Both the position numbers and the translations under genes were made by a program. The notes beneath the pieces are model-generated. The model did no database searches and was not told where the DNA came from. It saw only the letters and a program-made list of their open reading frames with translations. This document shows positions 28,948 through 37,826 of a stretch of 38,006 nt of DNA, piece after piece. The DNA is from Candidatus Omnitrophota bacterium (GTDB taxonomy: Bacteria > Omnitrophota > Gorgyraeia > Tantalellales > Tantalellaceae): positions 1 to 38,006 of the forward strand of contig JAHJBY010000055.1 in the NCBI GenBank assembly GCA_018813285.1, read 5' to 3'. How positions within the stretch are numbered: position 1 is the stretch's first letter; every line of letters begins with the position of its first letter.

Positions 28948-30005
28948 CGAAATTAAAGATATGTTATTTGCCGGGCAGGGAGTTTTCTTATTCCAGGACG
29001 AGGATCTTCCTCAAGGGAATGACCGAAGCCGGTATCGATGTTTATGATTGCTCGGGATCCGGGAAGGGCTTTTTCGCGTATGTATCGGGTTTTCTCAAGT
29101 TCCTGATGAAAAAAGGCAAATGCGACATTGTTCTTGTCGGTTTCATGGGCCACACATTGATGCCGCTGGTTAAGTTATTTACCCGCAAGAAAATAATTTT
29201 TGACGCGTTTATATCGATTTACCAGACACTGGTCTTCGACCGTGGAGTTCTGGCTCCGGGAAGTTTGTTTGCCGGAGCGGCAAGGTTTATAGACAGGTTT
29301 GCCTGCAGTATTGCGGATCTGGTGCTACTCGACACGGACCAGCACATAGAATATTTTGTCAGAGAATTCAAATTGGACAAGAATAAATTTCGCAGGATAC
29401 CGGCAGGCGCGGACGATTCGGTGATGTATCCGCGGAATGATACCGAAGGCGGAGAATTCCTCGTGCATTTTCACGGTGAATACCAGGCTTTGCATGGGGC
29501 CGGATATATCATAGAAGCTGCTTCTATGTTGTGGGAAGCCAGGTTCCAGCTTATAGGCAGGGGCAGGGAATTTGAAGCCTGCAGGAAGGAAGCTGAAAAA
29601 CGCGGACTGAAGAACGTAACGTTCGTTGCTCCGGTAAGTTACGATCGCCTGCCCGAGTATATGGCACGTGCGACGGTTTGCCTGGGTATTTTCGGCGGTA
29701 CGGAGAAAGCGGCAATGGTCATTCCCAACAAGGTGTATGAGGCGCTTGCGATGGGTAAGGCGGTCATAACATCCGATACGCCGGCGGTTCGGGAACTTTT
29801 GACCGATGGTGAGAACGTCTTGCTGTGCGGCTCGCGAGACGCGGAAAGTCTTACGTTGTGTATAAAAAAACTTAGAAATAACGCGATATTACGGCAACGG
29901 ATAGCGGATGGTGGATACGATCTTTTCAGGAAAAAATGTTTACCGCGGCATGTTGGCCGAGAGATAATTGCGGCTTGTGAAACAATAAAACGATCTCAAT
30001 CTTGA
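28944..30005 (+). CDS. Glycosyltransferase family 4
   Basis: C-terminal IPNKVYEALAMGKAVITSDTPAVRELLTDGENVLLC. Confidence 0.88.
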   Translation: MTKLKICYLPGREFSYSRTRIFLKGMTEAGIDVYDCSGSGKGFFAYVSGFLKFLMKKGKCDIVLVGFMGHTLMPLVKLFTRKKIIFDAFISIYQTLVFDRGVLAPGSLFAGAARFIDRFACSIADLVLLDTDQHIEYFVREFKLDKNKFRRIPAGADDSVMYPRNDTEGGEFLVHFHGEYQALHGAGYIIEAASMLWEARFQLIGRGREFEACRKEAEKRGLKNVTFVAPVSYDRLPEYMARATVCLGIFGGTEKAAMVIPNKVYEALAMGKAVITSDTPAVRELLTDGENVLLCGSRDAESLTLCIKKLRNNAILRQRIADGGYDLFRKKCLPRHVGREIIAACETIKRSQS

Positions 30006-30985
30006 GATGGTTTGTCTTCGGTTAACGCATTTGACGTGTTCAGTTCCATTCTTTTGATCCTGTTCAATGTATTTTCGGCCAATCTTCTGTTGGCGGCGAT
30101 CAAGTCGGCAAGCATCCCCAGAAGGATTATCTGGAAGCCCACTATTAAGAGGACCGCGGATAAGATCAGCGACTGGATATGTCCCGCGGCGCCTTTATTC
30201 ACGATAAAAAAATAAAGAAAACGCGTTCCTAACAGGATCCCTCCAAGAAAGATCACAGCGCCCATTCTCGCGAATACCTTGAGCGGACGGTACATCGTGT
30301 AAACACGGATAAGGGTAGCGATGGATCTTGTGATGTATTCAGGGATGTTCCGGAAAAGACGAGATTTTCTTGTCTGGGGGTTTGTCGAGATCTCTATGTT
30401 TTCCACAGCGATGCCGTTGTTGCCCGCCGCGATGATCGTTTCAAGCGTATATGTGAACTCGGATATGACGTTAAGCCCGATGGCGGCGTCTCTCGAATAG
30501 GCCCGGAAACCCGTGGTGGCATCAGGTATGTCCAGTCCGGAAAGGTATCGCACAACTCGGCTGCCGATGCGCTGAAGTTTCTTTTTGATGAAAGAGAAAT
30601 GTTTTATTTCCTCGATCTTTCGATTACCGATAACCAGATCCGCTTTTCCTTCGATAATAGGTTTTACAAGCCGTCCGATGTCTTCGCCCCGGTACTGGTT
30701 ATCCGCGTCCGTATTCACGATAATATCGGCGTCTAGCTTGAGAGAAGCGTCGATCCCGGCCGAAAAAACAGCGGCGAGGCCTTTTCTCTTTGTAAGGCTG
30801 ACGATATGTTTGACGCCGTTCCCGCGGGCCACATCTACGGTGTTATCAGTACTTCCGTCGTTTATCACAAGCACCTCTATGGAGGTGATCCCGGGAAGCT
30901 CTTTCGGGAGATCGGCAAGCATTTCGGGCAGGGTTTTCTCCTCGTTGTAACAGGGTATCTGGATCATCAATTTGCAGGTTTCCAT
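29996..30985 (-). CDS. Glycosyltransferase family 2 (dolichyl-phosphate mannosyltransferase-like) with C-terminal TM helices
   Basis: METCKLMIQIPCYNEEKTLPEML; VLVINDGSTDNT; NTDADNQY; start set at METCKLM (GGGAG upstream) instead of the longer ORF start. Confidence 0.9.
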   Translation of the reverse strand: METCKLMIQIPCYNEEKTLPEMLADLPKELPGITSIEVLVINDGSTDNTVDVARGNGVKHIVSLTKRKGLAAVFSAGIDASLKLDADIIVNTDADNQYRGEDIGRLVKPIIEGKADLVIGNRKIEEIKHFSFIKKKLQRIGSRVVRYLSGLDIPDATTGFRAYSRDAAIGLNVISEFTYTLETIIAAGNNGIAVENIEISTNPQTRKSRLFRNIPEYITRSIATLIRVYTMYRPLKVFARMGAVIFLGGILLGTRFLYFFIVNKGAAGHIQSLILSAVLLIVGFQIILLGMLADLIAANRRLAENTLNRIKRMELNTSNALTEDKPSQD

Positions 30986-31228
30986 CCTATTTCTCCCGTT
31001 GGTAATTGTACAAACTATCGGTGCAACAGAGTGAAGTCCGAATAAAGGTATCATATCCGGCCGTAAAAAGCAAGGCAGGGATAAAAAGTGCTTTCAGCCA
31101 TCAGTCTTCAGCTGTCAGCTAAAAAAAGAATTAAGAAGGGGGTAATGATGTGTTTACCAATCCCAAAGGGTCAAGAGAGAAATAGAAATCTATCGACAAA
31201 GATCACAGAGTGGTGTAAAATCAGCACT

Positions 31229-31372
31229 ATGGTTAAAGAACACAACATCCTTATCGTGGACGATAACAAAGATTTTGCCGATGTTTTTCGCGACATACTC
31301 AAGGTCAATAATTGTAAGTTAGAAAGTTGTTACGGGGCTAAGGTTCTGGGCCTCCTGCAAACCGGCGCATGA
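31229..31372 (+). pseudogene. Truncated response-regulator receiver domain (47 aa)
   Basis: HNILIVDDNKDFADVFRDILKVNNCKLESCYGA then stop; lacks the phospho-acceptor Asp strand. Confidence 0.7.
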
Positions 31373-32139
31373 TGATATTCCTAAAGAAAAAGATCCTTTA
31401 TTCCGCTTGTTTTTTTATCCTTACCCTGTTGCTATTGTGTTCTTCGGTGCCACAAATATACGCGGATGCCGATCGGGTTTCTTCCGACGATAGCGGGTTT
31501 TTTTCCTACAGGCGATTCCTGCTGGACACAAAATCTATAGATGCGATGTCGGCGACCAGCGGCACCGGAAGGGATCTGAAAAAATTTGTAAAAGATCTCA
31601 CGGATGGAGTTTATTTAATCTCAGGCGGACAGAATGAAAAGGCCAGAGAGAAATTTTTTGCCGCGCGAAAGTTATGGCCGGAATATTTTGGCACGGATTT
31701 TCTGATCGCCATGGCATATGAAGGGTCAGGCGATATTGACACGGCCGCCAGATTTTACAAAAGTTATCTGATCAAACTCCGGGATTTTCATAACGGTAAA
31801 AACAGGATATCCGCTCCGATAATACGTTTTCTCAGCCGGGGGGAAATAGAAAGATATTCACCCGCCGAGAAACTCGTTGAAGGCCATCTGGCTGATCTGG
31901 GGGTACAGCTTTCGGCGGTGCGTCCCGCTCCGGTAACCGCGAACTTGCTGGTATATTTTGTGGTGCTTCTCTTGCTCATCGCGGGTTATCTCGCGATAAC
32001 ATACGTTTTAGTACCGCGTCTAAAAAGACGCCGCCGCCGCAAACTTGTTCCGGAGGGGTTTTGGCTTTGTGAACACTGCGGGGTGTTAAGCCCCGAGCTT
32101 AGCAATGTGTGTGTCGAGTGCCGGAAACCGCGACTATGA
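31369..32139 (+). CDS. Exported/membrane protein with TPR-like region, one TM helix and C-terminal zinc ribbon
   Basis: Signal peptide; AREKFFAARKLWP...AMAYEGSGDIDTAARFYKSYL; TM; CEHCGVLSPELSNVCVEC. Confidence 0.7.
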   Translation: MMIFLKKKILYSACFFILTLLLLCSSVPQIYADADRVSSDDSGFFSYRRFLLDTKSIDAMSATSGTGRDLKKFVKDLTDGVYLISGGQNEKAREKFFAARKLWPEYFGTDFLIAMAYEGSGDIDTAARFYKSYLIKLRDFHNGKNRISAPIIRFLSRGEIERYSPAEKLVEGHLADLGVQLSAVRPAPVTANLLVYFVVLLLLIAGYLAITYVLVPRLKRRRRRKLVPEGFWLCEHCGVLSPELSNVCVECRKPRL

Positions 32140-32888
32140 ACAAAGAAAAATTATTCAGATTCTGTTTTGGCTGCGATCCTTCAGATCTTTCCGAGAAGGT
32201 CATAATAACACCATTTCTGCCTATCAAACATTTTAAGGAATATCTGGTCCCCGACAGGGATTTTAGCGGCAGGCTGTATTCCGGATTTACAACGAAAAAG
32301 AATATCACAGTGGTCCGATGCGGAGTCGGCGATCGTCTTATGGGTGATGCCGTTTTGCTTATGGGATGCGGCAGGACGCGTAAAGCCGTATTCGCCGGTA
32401 CATGTGCCGGTCTTAAGGATTGTGAGATCGGAGATTTCATGGTGGCCGAAAGCGCGTTTAACGGTGAAGGGTTCTCTAAATATTACGCCCCGGGATTTTC
32501 GATCGCGAATGAAATGGCAACAGCAGAGACGATCGAAGCGGATAATGGATATACCGGATCTCTATTCGAATTTATGGAAGAGCGTTTATATGCCGGATGC
32601 GCTTTGCGCCGCGGTTCTGTTTTTACAATAGGTTCCATTGCGGCCGAACATGAAAGAAACCTCGTCCGTATACAGGAGGAAGGGTTTCTGGGTATAGATA
32701 TGGAGCTTTCCGCGGTTTATCGAGCCGCTTCCGCGGCCGGGATCGTCTCGACCGGTCTTCTTGTCGTGAGTGATAAGCCGCTTGTCAAAGGGCTTGGTGA
32801 GGATATTCCCGATGGCGAAAAACGGGCGCTTGCCGCGGGTATCAGCGAACTTGTGAGGCTTTCGGTCGAATTCGCGTTAGAGGCGTAA
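32136..32888 (+). CDS. Nucleoside phosphorylase family protein (PNP/UDP superfamily)
   Basis: FLGIDMELSAVYRAASAAGIVSTGLLVVSDKP; ATGA overlap with previous gene supports start at 32136. Confidence 0.82.
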   Translation: MNKEKLFRFCFGCDPSDLSEKVIITPFLPIKHFKEYLVPDRDFSGRLYSGFTTKKNITVVRCGVGDRLMGDAVLLMGCGRTRKAVFAGTCAGLKDCEIGDFMVAESAFNGEGFSKYYAPGFSIANEMATAETIEADNGYTGSLFEFMEERLYAGCALRRGSVFTIGSIAAEHERNLVRIQEEGFLGIDMELSAVYRAASAAGIVSTGLLVVSDKPLVKGLGEDIPDGEKRALAAGISELVRLSVEFALEA

Positions 32889-32908
32889 ACGAAGCACGTT
32901 GAAAATGC

Positions 32909-32919
32909 GGGGGGGGGGG
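32909..32919. repeat. Homopolymer G x11
   Basis: Read directly, between ATG 32905 and ATG 32920. Confidence 0.9.
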
Positions 32920-33471
32920 ATGTCGAAAAAAGCAATAGTTGTTCTGGCTGAAGGCTTCGAAGAAATAGAAGCGATCACTCCTATAGATATTTTGCGCAGA
33001 GCCGGGGTGGACGTAATAGTGGTCGGCCTGGAGGCGATCTCAATAAGGGGCGCGCACGACGTTATTGTTAATGCCGACGCGCGGTTGGATGACATCGATT
33101 TTATGCCTGATGCCATCGTTTTTCCAGGAGGGTCTCTTGGGGCAAAAAATCTTGCTCGTTCTAATAAGCTCAAAGACCTGATAATCGTTATGAACGCCGA
33201 AGGCCGCCTTATCGCGGCGATCTGCGCGGCGCCCGCGCTTCTTCTCGCGCCGCTTGGCATATTAGACGGGAAGCAGGCAACGTGTTATCCGTCTATGGAA
33301 GAAGAATTCTCCGCGTTTGTTCAACCTGTGGATGAACAAGTGGTTCAGGATGAAAACATTATAACGAGCAAGGGGCCGGGCACATCCGCCGCGTTCGCTT
33401 TAAGGATAGCCGAGGATCTTCTCGGCACGGAAAAAGCCGAAGCTGTCAGACGCGCGATGCTTCTTCCTTAA
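32920..33471 (+). CDS. DJ-1/PfpI family protein
   Basis: KKAIVVLAEGFEEIEAITPIDILRRAGVDVIVVGLE; nucleophile elbow AAICAAPALLLAPLGIL. Confidence 0.93.
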   Translation: MSKKAIVVLAEGFEEIEAITPIDILRRAGVDVIVVGLEAISIRGAHDVIVNADARLDDIDFMPDAIVFPGGSLGAKNLARSNKLKDLIIVMNAEGRLIAAICAAPALLLAPLGILDGKQATCYPSMEEEFSAFVQPVDEQVVQDENIITSKGPGTSAAFALRIAEDLLGTEKAEAVRRAMLLP

Positions 33472-34643
33472 ACCCCTCGAAAACCGATCGCCCCGTCACC
33501 GAACTTATCTTTGATCCGGTCAAGGGTCTTGTGTAACTCTTCTTTCTTTTTGGATCTATCAGTATTTCCGTCGAAAAGATCAGTTTCCCACAGAGAGTCC
33601 GACAGGTTTGAGGCGCGAACGCCGAGGAGTCGCACAGACTTCTTATGGATATCAAAATTTTCGACATGCCGAAGACAATTCTCATAGAGATCCGCGATAA
33701 AATTTGTAGGGTGATCTATTGTAACCGCTCGCGTGAATGTGCTGAAATCGCTGAACCTGATCTTCAGCGTAATGGTCTTGCATTTGAAACCGTATTTTCT
33801 TAAACGACGGGAGACTTTCTCGCTCAAGGACATAAGCGTATTTTTAATGAGATCGGCGTTCTTGGTGTCTTCCTCGAACGTATGTTCGTTACTGACCGAC
33901 CTTGTTGTGCCATCTGTTTTCACATCACGGATGTCTATCCCGTTGGCGAGTTCCCATATGTGTGATCCGTTCTTGCCGAGGAGTTCTGTAATTTTCGCCC
34001 GGTCATATGAAGCCAGGTCGCCAATGGTTCGTATTCCCACCGCGGTAAGAGCTTCTTTCGTTTTCGCGCCAACACCCCAGATCTTGCTTACCGGCATCGG
34101 ATGAAGGAAATTAAGAAGATCTTTTTCGTGTACGGTTACAAATCCGTCAGGTTTATTGAGGTCGGAGGCGATCTTTGCCGTCATTTTATTCGGCGCGAGG
34201 CCGATAGACGCCATCAACCCGGTTTCACGTTTAACGGTGTTTTTTATTTTCCGGCACATTTCGGCAGGAGTGCCGAATACGCGGTAACTGCCGGAAATAT
34301 CCATGAAAGCTTCGTCTATACTTATTGGCTCGATATCGGGCGTGAACTTCTCCAGAATGTCAAGGATCTTGTCGGATTCGCGCGCGTATTTTTGCATAGA
34401 ACCCCGCAGAAAAACGGCCTGCGGACATTTTTTATAGGCGATAGAGATCGGCATGGCGGAATGTATACCGAACGCGCGGGCTTCGTAAGAACAGGCGGCT
34501 ACGACACCTCTGCCTTTACCGCCTTTTGGGTCAGAGCCGACAATAACAGGCTTTCCGCGCAGGGCGGGGTTATCCCTTTGCTCTACGGATGTAAAGAAAG
34601 CATCCATATCAACATGGATTATATATTTTTGCGCGTGCGGCAT
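33468..34643 (-). CDS. dinB: DNA polymerase IV (Y family)
   Basis: IIHVDMDAFFTSVEQRDNPALRGKPVIVG; SYEARAFGIHSAMP; EPISIDEAFMDISGS. Confidence 0.96.
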   Translation of the reverse strand: MPHAQKYIIHVDMDAFFTSVEQRDNPALRGKPVIVGSDPKGGKGRGVVAACSYEARAFGIHSAMPISIAYKKCPQAVFLRGSMQKYARESDKILDILEKFTPDIEPISIDEAFMDISGSYRVFGTPAEMCRKIKNTVKRETGLMASIGLAPNKMTAKIASDLNKPDGFVTVHEKDLLNFLHPMPVSKIWGVGAKTKEALTAVGIRTIGDLASYDRAKITELLGKNGSHIWELANGIDIRDVKTDGTTRSVSNEHTFEEDTKNADLIKNTLMSLSEKVSRRLRKYGFKCKTITLKIRFSDFSTFTRAVTIDHPTNFIADLYENCLRHVENFDIHKKSVRLLGVRASNLSDSLWETDLFDGNTDRSKKKEELHKTLDRIKDKFGDGAIGFRGV

Positions 34644-34673
34644 GATAGTTTTTGTCGAGGCATGCAGACCATA

Positions 34674-34991
34674 TTACACTTTATCCGCGGCTATCGTAAG
34701 CATTATGCCGGTATCGGAACTGTTGAAATCGATCTTTTCTTCCGCGAGGAGCTTCTTAAATTTAGGTAAAAACTCTTTTTCATCTATAAAAGTCAATATA
34801 GTTTTGCAGACAGACCGGGTTTCGCCCATGATCTCTCTTAGTCCGGCAAAAATTGGCACTTTGTTTGCCAGGAATTGCTCTAACTTTTCACTTTCGATAA
34901 TAGTTGCATTGGGAGCATCCAATTCCGTAAGTATCGATAGTATGGTCTCAAAATGTTCTTCCGCGTTTAGTATTATGATTAAAAGTTTCAC
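34674..34991 (-). CDS. Small PII-like (ferredoxin-fold) protein
   Basis: MKLLIIILNAEEHFETILSILTELDAPNATIIESEKLEQF; aligns by pattern with the N-terminal domain of 36224-37042. Confidence 0.6.
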   Translation of the reverse strand: MKLLIIILNAEEHFETILSILTELDAPNATIIESEKLEQFLANKVPIFAGLREIMGETRSVCKTILTFIDEKEFLPKFKKLLAEEKIDFNSSDTGIMLTIAADKV

Positions 34992-35005
34992 AACTTCCTC
35001 CGTTG

Positions 35006-36205
35006 TTATCGTTTCAGTTTACCTATCTCGCCGGCTTTAGATATGGCGAATTTTGTTGCCATAGGCCCTATAATCTCGAATACTATAGTTGTCGCCGCTA
35101 TGGTGTTTATGACGACCACTGCCATCTGTTGTCCTTCCGGACCTAACACACTGAATTCTCTGGTTGCCAGGATAGCAAGTCCGATCGCTACTCCGGCTTG
35201 TGAAAGAATACCGAGACCCAGATACTTTCGAATTATGGGATCGGATCTTGATATAGTCGCTCCCAGATAGGATCCTCCCATAAGGCCGAGCGTTCTGCAG
35301 AATATATAGATCAAACCTAATACCCCCATGGCAGGCAGGAGGCTGATCTGGAGGTGCGCACCTGCTGTCACGAAAAATATAATGTAGATCGGCAGTGCGA
35401 CACCTTGCAACGCCTGATAGGTTCTACGGTTCGCCAGAAAGAAAAAGTTCGCGAATACCATCCCTAAAGCCAAATTAGATAGTATAAGCGAAAAATTTAA
35501 ATATCTTGCCAAACCTGAACATATCAGTATTCCGCCTAATGCTACGGCTAAGATCTCACTTCTATTATACAGTTTGCGTATGAAATATCCAAGGATAACA
35601 CCCATGATGCCGCCTGTTATGATAGCCCCGAAGATCTCAAAAAGAGGTTTTCCCAAAACAGCCATGAAGGACATGGGTTCTTTTATCATTAACATTTTGG
35701 CGAGAACAGCGGCGAACGCGTATATTATGATGGCTAACCCATCATCCAATCCAACCACCGCGTATAGAGCATTAGTGAGAGGCCCTTTGGCTTTATATTC
35801 CTGCAATACTATGGCTGTTCCCGCCGGAGCGGAGGCCGGCGCCATCGCTCCGAATATAAGGGCCCAGTGCAGTTTGTGCGTTAAAAAATAAACCCCGAAA
35901 GCTACACAGAAGAATGCTCCGAATGATTCCGAAAAAATTATAGCGGCAAGGCCTTTCCCCATTTTTCTAAGTACGCTCATCCGCATTTCACTTCCAATAA
36001 TGAAAGCCACGATACCCAGAGCCACATCATTTAAAATGCCGATCAAGTCAAGGCATTTTGCGTCAAGAATATTTAGAAAAGACGGCCCTAAAAGAACCCC
36101 GGCAAAGAGGTAGCCTACGACGGCCGGTAGTTTGAACCTATTGCTGAACCTTCCGCCTATAAATCCTAAGATGATCGTTATGCCTATGAGAACCAGGATA
36201 CTCAT
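35006..36205 (-). CDS. Cation:proton antiporter (CPA2/KefB-type membrane domain)
   Basis: About 12 TM; KLPAVVGYLFAGVLLGPSFL; APASAPAGTAIVLQEY; VGLDDGLAIIIYA. Confidence 0.88.
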   Translation of the reverse strand: MSILVLIGITIILGFIGGRFSNRFKLPAVVGYLFAGVLLGPSFLNILDAKCLDLIGILNDVALGIVAFIIGSEMRMSVLRKMGKGLAAIIFSESFGAFFCVAFGVYFLTHKLHWALIFGAMAPASAPAGTAIVLQEYKAKGPLTNALYAVVGLDDGLAIIIYAFAAVLAKMLMIKEPMSFMAVLGKPLFEIFGAIITGGIMGVILGYFIRKLYNRSEILAVALGGILICSGLARYLNFSLILSNLALGMVFANFFFLANRRTYQALQGVALPIYIIFFVTAGAHLQISLLPAMGVLGLIYIFCRTLGLMGGSYLGATISRSDPIIRKYLGLGILSQAGVAIGLAILATREFSVLGPEGQQMAVVVINTIAATTIVFEIIGPMATKFAISKAGEIGKLKR

Positions 36206-36223
36206 ATGAAAAACCCGTTTTGC

Positions 36224-37042
36224 CTACTCGTCAGATCTTGTTAATTCCGCCAAAATTTCTTCAGGGTCTTGAGCGGCAAGCAATGATTCCCTGAATTCTG
36301 GTCTTTTTAACAACCTGCTCAACTGGGCAAGTATTTTAAGGTAATCGGTTAAACCCTCTTTTTTAGGAGTCCCCATCAGGAAGATCAGTTTTACAGGTGT
36401 TTTATCGACAGATCCAAAATCTATACCGGCCTGTGACCTGCCAAAGGCAAGAATAAAATCTTCTGTAGCGTTTGTTCTTGCGTGCGGTATAGCGACTCCA
36501 TGACCGATGCCGGTTGTTTGAAGATTTTCTCTCGCAAAAACATCCAGGAGGAACTGATCAAAATTAGTTATGGCAGGGGATTTCCTTAAAAGTTCCGCCA
36601 TCTCCTTGATCGCATCCTCTTTTGTCCGCGAGTTAAGATCAAGCAACATCTGATCTTTTGTGACATATTTTTTCAGTTTCATTTTTGTTTCTCCTTTCTC
36701 CATATTGAGGAGATTTTTATTTAGGCCCTCAAATCTTTTCCAAGGCACTGTGCATATAAAACCGGAATCGGCAAAATTAAGCCAGCGCAAAGATGGGTGA
36801 TCATCCATCAACCGCTTAATGCGTATAATTTTGCCTTCGTCATTTGTAATAGCCAAAAGCGCTTTATCGTAATTTTTCAGTATTTTTTTATTTTTAGAAC
36901 GCGGAGCATACTGTTCGCCAGGCATAAAACACCCAAGTTTCTCACGATTGATAAAACTGGTTTCCACTATACGCTCTTTTTTGATCAAGCCATGAAGCGT
37001 CATAAGATAATCCTGGCTGTTATGCAGTATGATAAGTAACAT
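36224..37042 (-). CDS. PII-like domain fused to PTS fructose/nitrogen-type EIIA domain
   Basis: EIIA active site TTGIGHGVAIPHARTNATEDF; N-terminal ~105 aa PII-like; internal ATG at 36682 preceded by AAAGGAG. Confidence 0.82.
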   Translation of the reverse strand: MLLIILHNSQDYLMTLHGLIKKERIVETSFINREKLGCFMPGEQYAPRSKNKKILKNYDKALLAITNDEGKIIRIKRLMDDHPSLRWLNFADSGFICTVPWKRFEGLNKNLLNMEKGETKMKLKKYVTKDQMLLDLNSRTKEDAIKEMAELLRKSPAITNFDQFLLDVFARENLQTTGIGHGVAIPHARTNATEDFILAFGRSQAGIDFGSVDKTPVKLIFLMGTPKKEGLTDYLKILAQLSRLLKRPEFRESLLAAQDPEEILAELTRSDE

Positions 37043-37059
37043 ATCGCTCCCGGATATTG

Positions 37060-37752
37060 TTAAGCATTTATGCGTTCCTGTTTCAGGAGGATGCGCATAA
37101 TATCGTTCTTGGAAATAGCCTTCATAAAGTTTTCAAAAATACTATCTACGTTAAGCAAGACGGCTATTTTTGATAGAAGCTTGAGATGTAAAACTACGTC
37201 CGGCGCGCATGTCATAAAGAATAAGTGAACTTTTTTCCCGTCCGGTGCCGAAAAATCCACCCCTTTCATTGTTCGTCCGATTATGATACCCGGTTTTTGA
37301 AATAACTCATCGTTTGGATTCCTGGGGTGGGGGATAGCTATGCCGTTCCCGATGGCGGTACTAAGCATTTCTTCACGTTTTTTTAGTTGATTTATCAATT
37401 CGTCAGAAGAAACGGCTATTTTCGATTTTTTCGCGGTTTCCACCAGCTCAACGAGTACATCATCTTTGGTCTCGGATAGCATGTGCAAATTTATACAATC
37501 TGGATGCACCAGCCTGGATAGAGGCAGAATGTCCGGGGATTTGAGAAATTTTCCAAAATCGTACTTTGAGAACTTAATGATCTTATCCTGCATATATTCA
37601 TCTATGGAGGATAAGTAGAAGCGCCACTGGTTAGCTATCTTTACAGCGGGGATCTCCCCCGATTGAGCCATTTTTAAAACTGTTTTTTCATTCAATTTTA
37701 AATAAGTAGCAACTTCTTTTGTAGTAAGGACATTGTTTAGGGGCATACTCAT
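37060..37752 (-). CDS. Excisionase/MerR-type HTH fused to PTS EIIA domain
   Basis: LTTKEVATYLKLNEKTVLKMAQSGEIPAVKIANQWRF; EIIA motif IGNGIAIPHPRNPNDELF. Confidence 0.88.
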   Translation of the reverse strand: MSMPLNNVLTTKEVATYLKLNEKTVLKMAQSGEIPAVKIANQWRFYLSSIDEYMQDKIIKFSKYDFGKFLKSPDILPLSRLVHPDCINLHMLSETKDDVLVELVETAKKSKIAVSSDELINQLKKREEMLSTAIGNGIAIPHPRNPNDELFQKPGIIIGRTMKGVDFSAPDGKKVHLFFMTCAPDVVLHLKLLSKIAVLLNVDSIFENFMKAISKNDIMRILLKQERINA

Positions 37753-37763
37753 TCCTTAATATT

Positions 37764-37793
37764 AACTCAAACTAACCCAAACTAACTTATTTA
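37764..37793 (-). promoter_or_regulatory. Candidate operator: 10-bp-period direct repeats
   Basis: + strand AACTCAAACT / AACCCAAACT / AACTTATTTA (third degenerate) between -10 and start codon of the HTH-EIIA gene. Confidence 0.45.
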
Positions 37794-37797
37794 CGCT

Positions 37798-37826
37798 ATT
37801 ATCCCCACATCTTCTGATCTTGTCAA
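37798..37826 (-). promoter_or_regulatory. Near-consensus sigma70 promoter for the HTH-EIIA operon
   Basis: Reverse strand TTGACA (37826-37821), 17-nt spacer, GATAAT (37803-37798). Confidence 0.75.
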
